Assembly: GCF_029227915.1 (NCBI RefSeq) | Contig: NC_079881.1 | Span: 5,518,001-5,582,000 of the forward strand | Reading direction: 5' to 3' | DNA length: 64,000 nucleotides | From: Hydractinia symbiolongicarpus | Taxonomy: Eukaryota; Cnidaria; Hydrozoa; Anthoathecata; Hydractiniidae | Shown here: positions 62,559-64,000 of the stretch, piece after piece | Layout: each line of letters starts with the position of its first letter | How positions within the stretch are numbered: the stretch's first letter is position 1 | Position numbers and translations under genes: made by a program | The notes under the pieces: model-generated | Databases searched by the model: none | Seen by the model: only the letters and a program-made list of their open reading frames with translations | Told to the model about the DNA's origin: nothing

Positions 62559-64000
62559 TTAATAGAGCCCACCACACTGAAGGGTTCTCAATAGTCCCTC
62601 AGCAGATGCTCCTCTTTTCGTAAGACAATTTGCAATTTGTTTCTTGCTATCAATCCACTTTACATCTGTTTTTTCTCCTCTGTCAATCATTTCTTTAAGT
62701 ATAGACAAATCTATCCGTAGTCGCTTATCCACAACAGATTTGATCAAATGAACTGCTTCAAATAGTTGTCAACTGTCTGTGTAACATATAATGGAATTTA
62801 AAACATTACGACCACATACTTCAGTCAGTAAATTTGATAACCAGAATGCTGCTTATGCAGCTTCAACTTGAATCAGAGTTTCTGCAGCCATTGTACTCTT
62901 TACTACTCTTTGCAGGTGCTTTGACTGCCACATAATGGGTGATAGATTTCCACAGTCGTCTTTCAGAAATATTATATATCCGCCTTGAGATCCTCCGTTT
63001 CTAAGGTTTGCAAAAGATGCGTCATTGTAGACTTCAAGAGTCAAATTCTTCATAGTACCTTTAAACTGTAAAATAACATTTTCGTTTTTGGCTTTTCCCA
63101 GATCTTTGTTGCCTTTCAATAAATCATCTATTGTGGCTTCCTTTACTGATGCTTCTAATTCACAGACTTCAAACATGATATCGGGTCTGGTCTGTCCACT
63201 TAACCAGCACAGCCGCCCTATTAAAGCTTTGAATTCCCTGATCTCATTTTCATTCAGTGGATAATTCTTCTTCCCCTTTCTTTCTTTGTCTATTTCAATA
63301 GGTTCAATTTCCTCAACATATGCATTTTGGCTGATTTGAATGGTAAAATCACTGTGTTGGTTCAAGCTTAATCCAAGATAACGAAATACAGTTGAACATT
63401 CAGATCCCACAAGAAACACTCTCCGTAAAGGTTCTATAACATTTTCGATGAAATCCTCATTCCCGCCCCAACAAAAATCATCAACATGTGTGGCCATTAC
63501 TCCTGATAATTGTTGACCATGATGCCAGTAAAATATTGCAGGATCACTCTTGCTCACCGAGACATTAAGATTTATGAGCTCTTCTTTTACACGCAAATAC
63601 CAACAGCGAGAAGCATCCACCAAACCATAAATGCATTTCTTAAGCTTCCACAAAGAATTTCTATTATCAGCTTCTTTTGGAGGTTTTAGGTAAACAGTTC
63701 TTTCAATTTCCTTTCCTTGTAAAAATGCAGATTTGATATCAATGGAACTGCACCTCCAATTATTGTAAGCAATGAGGGTGAGTATCAAACGCAAGCTTTC
63801 CTTCAAGCAAGTTGGGGAGTCTTTTAAAATGTCATTATCTATCTCCTTGAAGCCCCGTGCAACTAATCTGGCTTTCATTTTTTTCTTCCCATTCAGTATT
63901 TTCTCAGTCACAACCCACAATGCCTTTTGTCCATGGTTTTCAACATTTTCATAAACCTTGTTCTTTTTCCATTTTTCCAATTCGTCAATTTTAGCATTCA
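62559..64000 (-). pseudogene. Second copia element: reverse transcriptase and RNase H, 5' part beyond the edge
   Basis: The frame is open at the right edge. It contains KARLVARGFKEID, SSIDIKSAFLQGKEI, LKKCIYGLVDASRCWY, MATHVDDFCWGG (catalytic HVDD), GRLCWLSGQTRPDIMFEVCE, and the RNase H motifs VYNDASFANLRNGGSQGG and STMAAETLIQVEAA. In-frame stops follow near 62853 and 62770, after which RNase H continues to KKQIANCLTKRGASAEGLL and the end at 62559. Same clade as the element at 18.3-23.9 kb (shared HVDD and GGSQGG) but clearly diverged, and about 40 kb away in the same orientation. Confidence 0.85.

Overview
The window looks like AT-rich nuclear DNA from an invertebrate animal, most likely a cnidarian. 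The grounds are short exons joined by GT-AG introns, an astacin metalloprotease gene and a secreted lectin-like gene, copia-type and Penelope-like retroelements, and many small non-autonomous DNA transposons. No bacterial operon structure and no CRISPR array were seen. The species cannot be named from the sequence alone.

Left part (1-10.5 kb) holds the host genes. The tail of a gene enters from the left edge. Three genes follow on the minus strand: a two-exon gene for a small membrane-anchored or secreted protein (4091-1191) whose intron carries a TTAA-flanked transposon; a secreted protein with two similar lectin-like domains (6372-4758, first exon not found) whose intron carries a 731-bp GAA/TTC repeat; and a five-exon astacin (10472-7845) with TATA box, signal peptide, pro-region, zinc motif and Met-turn.

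A 30-bp satellite forms two arrays in opposite orientation, about 3.65 kb at 12.1-15.7 kb and about 14.2 kb at 45.4-59.6 kb. Both end in the same roughly 200-bp non-repetitive tail, rich in CGAC/GTCG motifs, so they look like inverted copies of one module. The left array has a 660-bp higher-order repeat. The right array contains a 5.2-kb block that recurs at an offset of exactly 6,039 bp. Long ORFs across both arrays follow from the 30-bp period (10 codons) and are not annotated as genes.

Between the arrays (15.7-45.4 kb) the DNA is mostly transposon-derived. A small three-exon gene candidate abuts the left array. From 17.6 to 24.2 kb there is a three-level nest: a Mutator-like element (9-bp target duplication) was entered by a copia retrotransposon (5-bp duplication, LTRs of only 68-77 bp), whose integrase region was then entered by a TTAA-specific element. 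A decayed Penelope-like element with reverse transcriptase and GIY-YIG parts lies at 35.6-37.2 kb, beside an 82-bp tandem repeat. Several isolated exon-like ORFs are reported at low confidence.

Right end (59.8-64 kb): a fragment of a second Penelope-like element and the 3' part of a second copia element, both on the minus strand. The copia element runs off the window.
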